Source: Marinobacterium nitratireducens
GTDB lineage: Bacteria; Pseudomonadota; Gammaproteobacteria; Pseudomonadales; Balneatricaceae
DNA length: 64,000 bases
Reading direction: 5' to 3'
NCBI RefSeq assembly: GCF_014645375.1
Contig: NZ_BMLT01000010.1
Coordinates: 124,001-188,000 of the forward strand
The position numbers and the translations under genes were made by a program. The notes beneath the pieces were generated by a model that ran no database searches, had not been told where the DNA came from, and saw only the letters and a list, made by a program, of their open reading frames with translations. Shown here in pieces: positions 63,070 to 64,000 of the stretch (the stretch's first letter is position 1; the number at the start of each line of letters is the position of its first letter).

Positions 63070-64000
63070 TCAGCCGATGTCCGGAACCGGCACCAACAGG
63101 GCCGGATAACCGGACAACCGCCGCAGACCGCTTTGATGCGCGAGGATGTCGTTGATATCGGTCTCCCCCAGCTCCGGCAGCCAGTACCGGATATGCTCGA
63201 GAGCAGGATCGTAACGCCGCAGTTGCCAGTTCAAATCGAATCGCCGTCCCTGTCGCGGGTCCTGGCCGGCGCCGGCGATGTAGGCCCAGTTGCCCTGGTT
63301 GCTGGCAATGTCGAAATCGATCAGGTGGCGCTCGAAAAAGCGCGCGCCGAGGCGCCAGTCGAGGCCGAGCTGATGAATAAAGTAGCTCGCCAGGTTCTGC
63401 CGCATCCGGTTCGAGCAGTATCCCGTCGTCACCAGCTCCCTCAGGCCGGCATCGACCATCGGCACACCGGTACGGGACTCGCGCCAGGCACGCCAGTGCA
63501 TCTCGTCGAACCGTGGCGCCGGAAGCGGCGCCGCCGCCAGGCCATCACGACAGAACAGCCGTTGCCCGAAGTGGCGCATGGACCAGTGAAAGAACTCGCG
63601 CCAGAGCAGCTCGAAGCGCAGCCAGTAGCGCTGATCGTTTTCACCATGCCGGGCCTCGTAGCGCCGGACCTGATGCCAGACCTCGCGCACCGACAGGCAG
63701 CCCCACGCCAGCCAGGCACTTAGCCTGCTGGCGAAGTCTTCTCCGATCAGCTGATTGCGGCTGTCGCGATAGTGGTCGATGGCGCGACGCCGCCACAGGT
63801 AACCGTCGAGGTGCTCGAGCCCCGCACGCTCGCCACCGGCGAAAGCGGATGCCGGGGTTTGAGAGAAATCGGGCCAGGCCGGCGGCGCCTCCAGCGGCAC
63901 CGAGCCCTGCGTCAGCGACAGCGCCACTGCCGCGCACGGCTGGGGCGGCTCCAGCGCGGCCTCGACCCGGTGTCGGAAGGCGGTGAAGCTCGACGGCCAG
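63070..64000 (-). CDS. DASH-type cryptochrome/photolyase, N-terminal part beyond the window
   Basis: The frame is open from the stop at 63070 to the window edge (at least 310 aa), so this is the C-terminal two-thirds of the protein. FAD-binding domain features: RYWLRFELLWREFFHWSMRH, GVPMVDAGLRELVTTGYCSN, RMRQNLASYFIHQLGLDWRL, and then DFDIASNQGNWAYIAGAGQD with RRFDLNWQLRRYDP and YWLPEL, a pattern of Cry-DASH rather than class I photolyase. It repairs UV damage in single-stranded DNA or acts as a blue-light receptor. Convergent with madM. Confidence 0.88.
   Translation of the reverse strand, partial: WPSSFTAFRHRVEAALEPPQPCAAVALSLTQGSVPLEAPPAWPDFSQTPASAFAGGERAGLEHLDGYLWRRRAIDHYRDSRNQLIGEDFASRLSAWLAWGCLSVREVWHQVRRYEARHGENDQRYWLRFELLWREFFHWSMRHFGQRLFCRDGLAAAPLPAPRFDEMHWRAWRESRTGVPMVDAGLRELVTTGYCSNRMRQNLASYFIHQLGLDWRLGARFFERHLIDFDIASNQGNWAYIAGAGQDPRQGRRFDLNWQLRRYDPALEHIRYWLPELGETDINDILAHQSGLRRLSGYPALLVPVPDIG

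Overview
The window looks like chromosomal DNA from a GC-rich marine-type gammaproteobacterium. The cell-envelope and housekeeping block (amgK-murU, lptD-surA-pdxA-rsmA-apaG-apaH-glpE-cca-folK-folB), the malonate decarboxylase cluster with a MadLM carrier and the many REP-like intergenic repeats fit the Pseudomonas/Oceanospirillales (Marinobacterium-like) range. The genus is an inference. No rRNA, tRNA, CRISPR array, prophage or full transposase gene was recognised.

Region 1 (1-9.9 kb). A minus-strand catabolic run: M24-fold protein, aldehyde dehydrogenase, a thiamine-dependent E1 with alpha and beta parts fused, a VOC (glyoxalase-fold) protein, lipoyl E2 and E3 (cut by the window edge). A butanediol/sorbitol-type SDR is divergent to it. 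The divergent control region carries LacI-type palindromes (TGCAA-WCGW-TTGCA), each placed on the -10 box of a TTGACA promoter, a terminator inside the M24 leader and a 142-bp MITE.

Region 2 (10-27.95 kb). Two paralogous RbsBAC-type sugar ABC importers, each with two different permeases, surround an unusual protein: a winged-helix DNA-binding domain fused to a solute-binding-protein domain with no signal peptide. The second importer is expressed in two directions from a control region with a pair of TGTCC-N5-GGACA palindromes. The leftward arm ends with a Gfo/Idh/MocA dehydrogenase. The rightward arm carries the binding protein, a GMC oxidoreductase, an inositol-dehydrogenase-like protein and a LamB-like porin, and ends at a strong terminator. 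The porin gene is preceded by about 370 bp holding ten hairpins in a row. Together these look like uptake (porin, binding proteins, permeases), oxidation (GMC, Gfo/Idh, SDR, ALDH) and final 2-oxoacid/diketone cleavage (E1-E2-E3) of an unidentified sugar or polyol.

Region 3 (28-45.7 kb). Housekeeping genes: trpE with a candidate Trp-codon leader peptide and attenuator, gph, rpe, a DUF3530 protein, djlA, murU, amgK, then the lptD-to-apaH operon, glpE-cca and folK-folB.

Region 4 (46-54.3 kb). Single genes: MFS transporter, nucleoside-recognition membrane protein, a haloacetate-dehalogenase-like hydrolase with a complete defluorinase-type active site, an NYN-domain protein, a small exported protein, a SrpA-type catalase-fold peroxidase and the ABC-F protein YbiT.

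Region 5 (54.3-62.8 kb). Malonate use: mdcR divergent from mdcABCDEGH-madLM, ending at a clear terminator. The window closes with the C-terminal part of a DASH-type cryptochrome/photolyase.

Three 164-186 bp elements with GTAGGATGGG inverted ends and five clusters of GTAGGAGC...TTCGC REP-like repeats fill the longer intergenic gaps.
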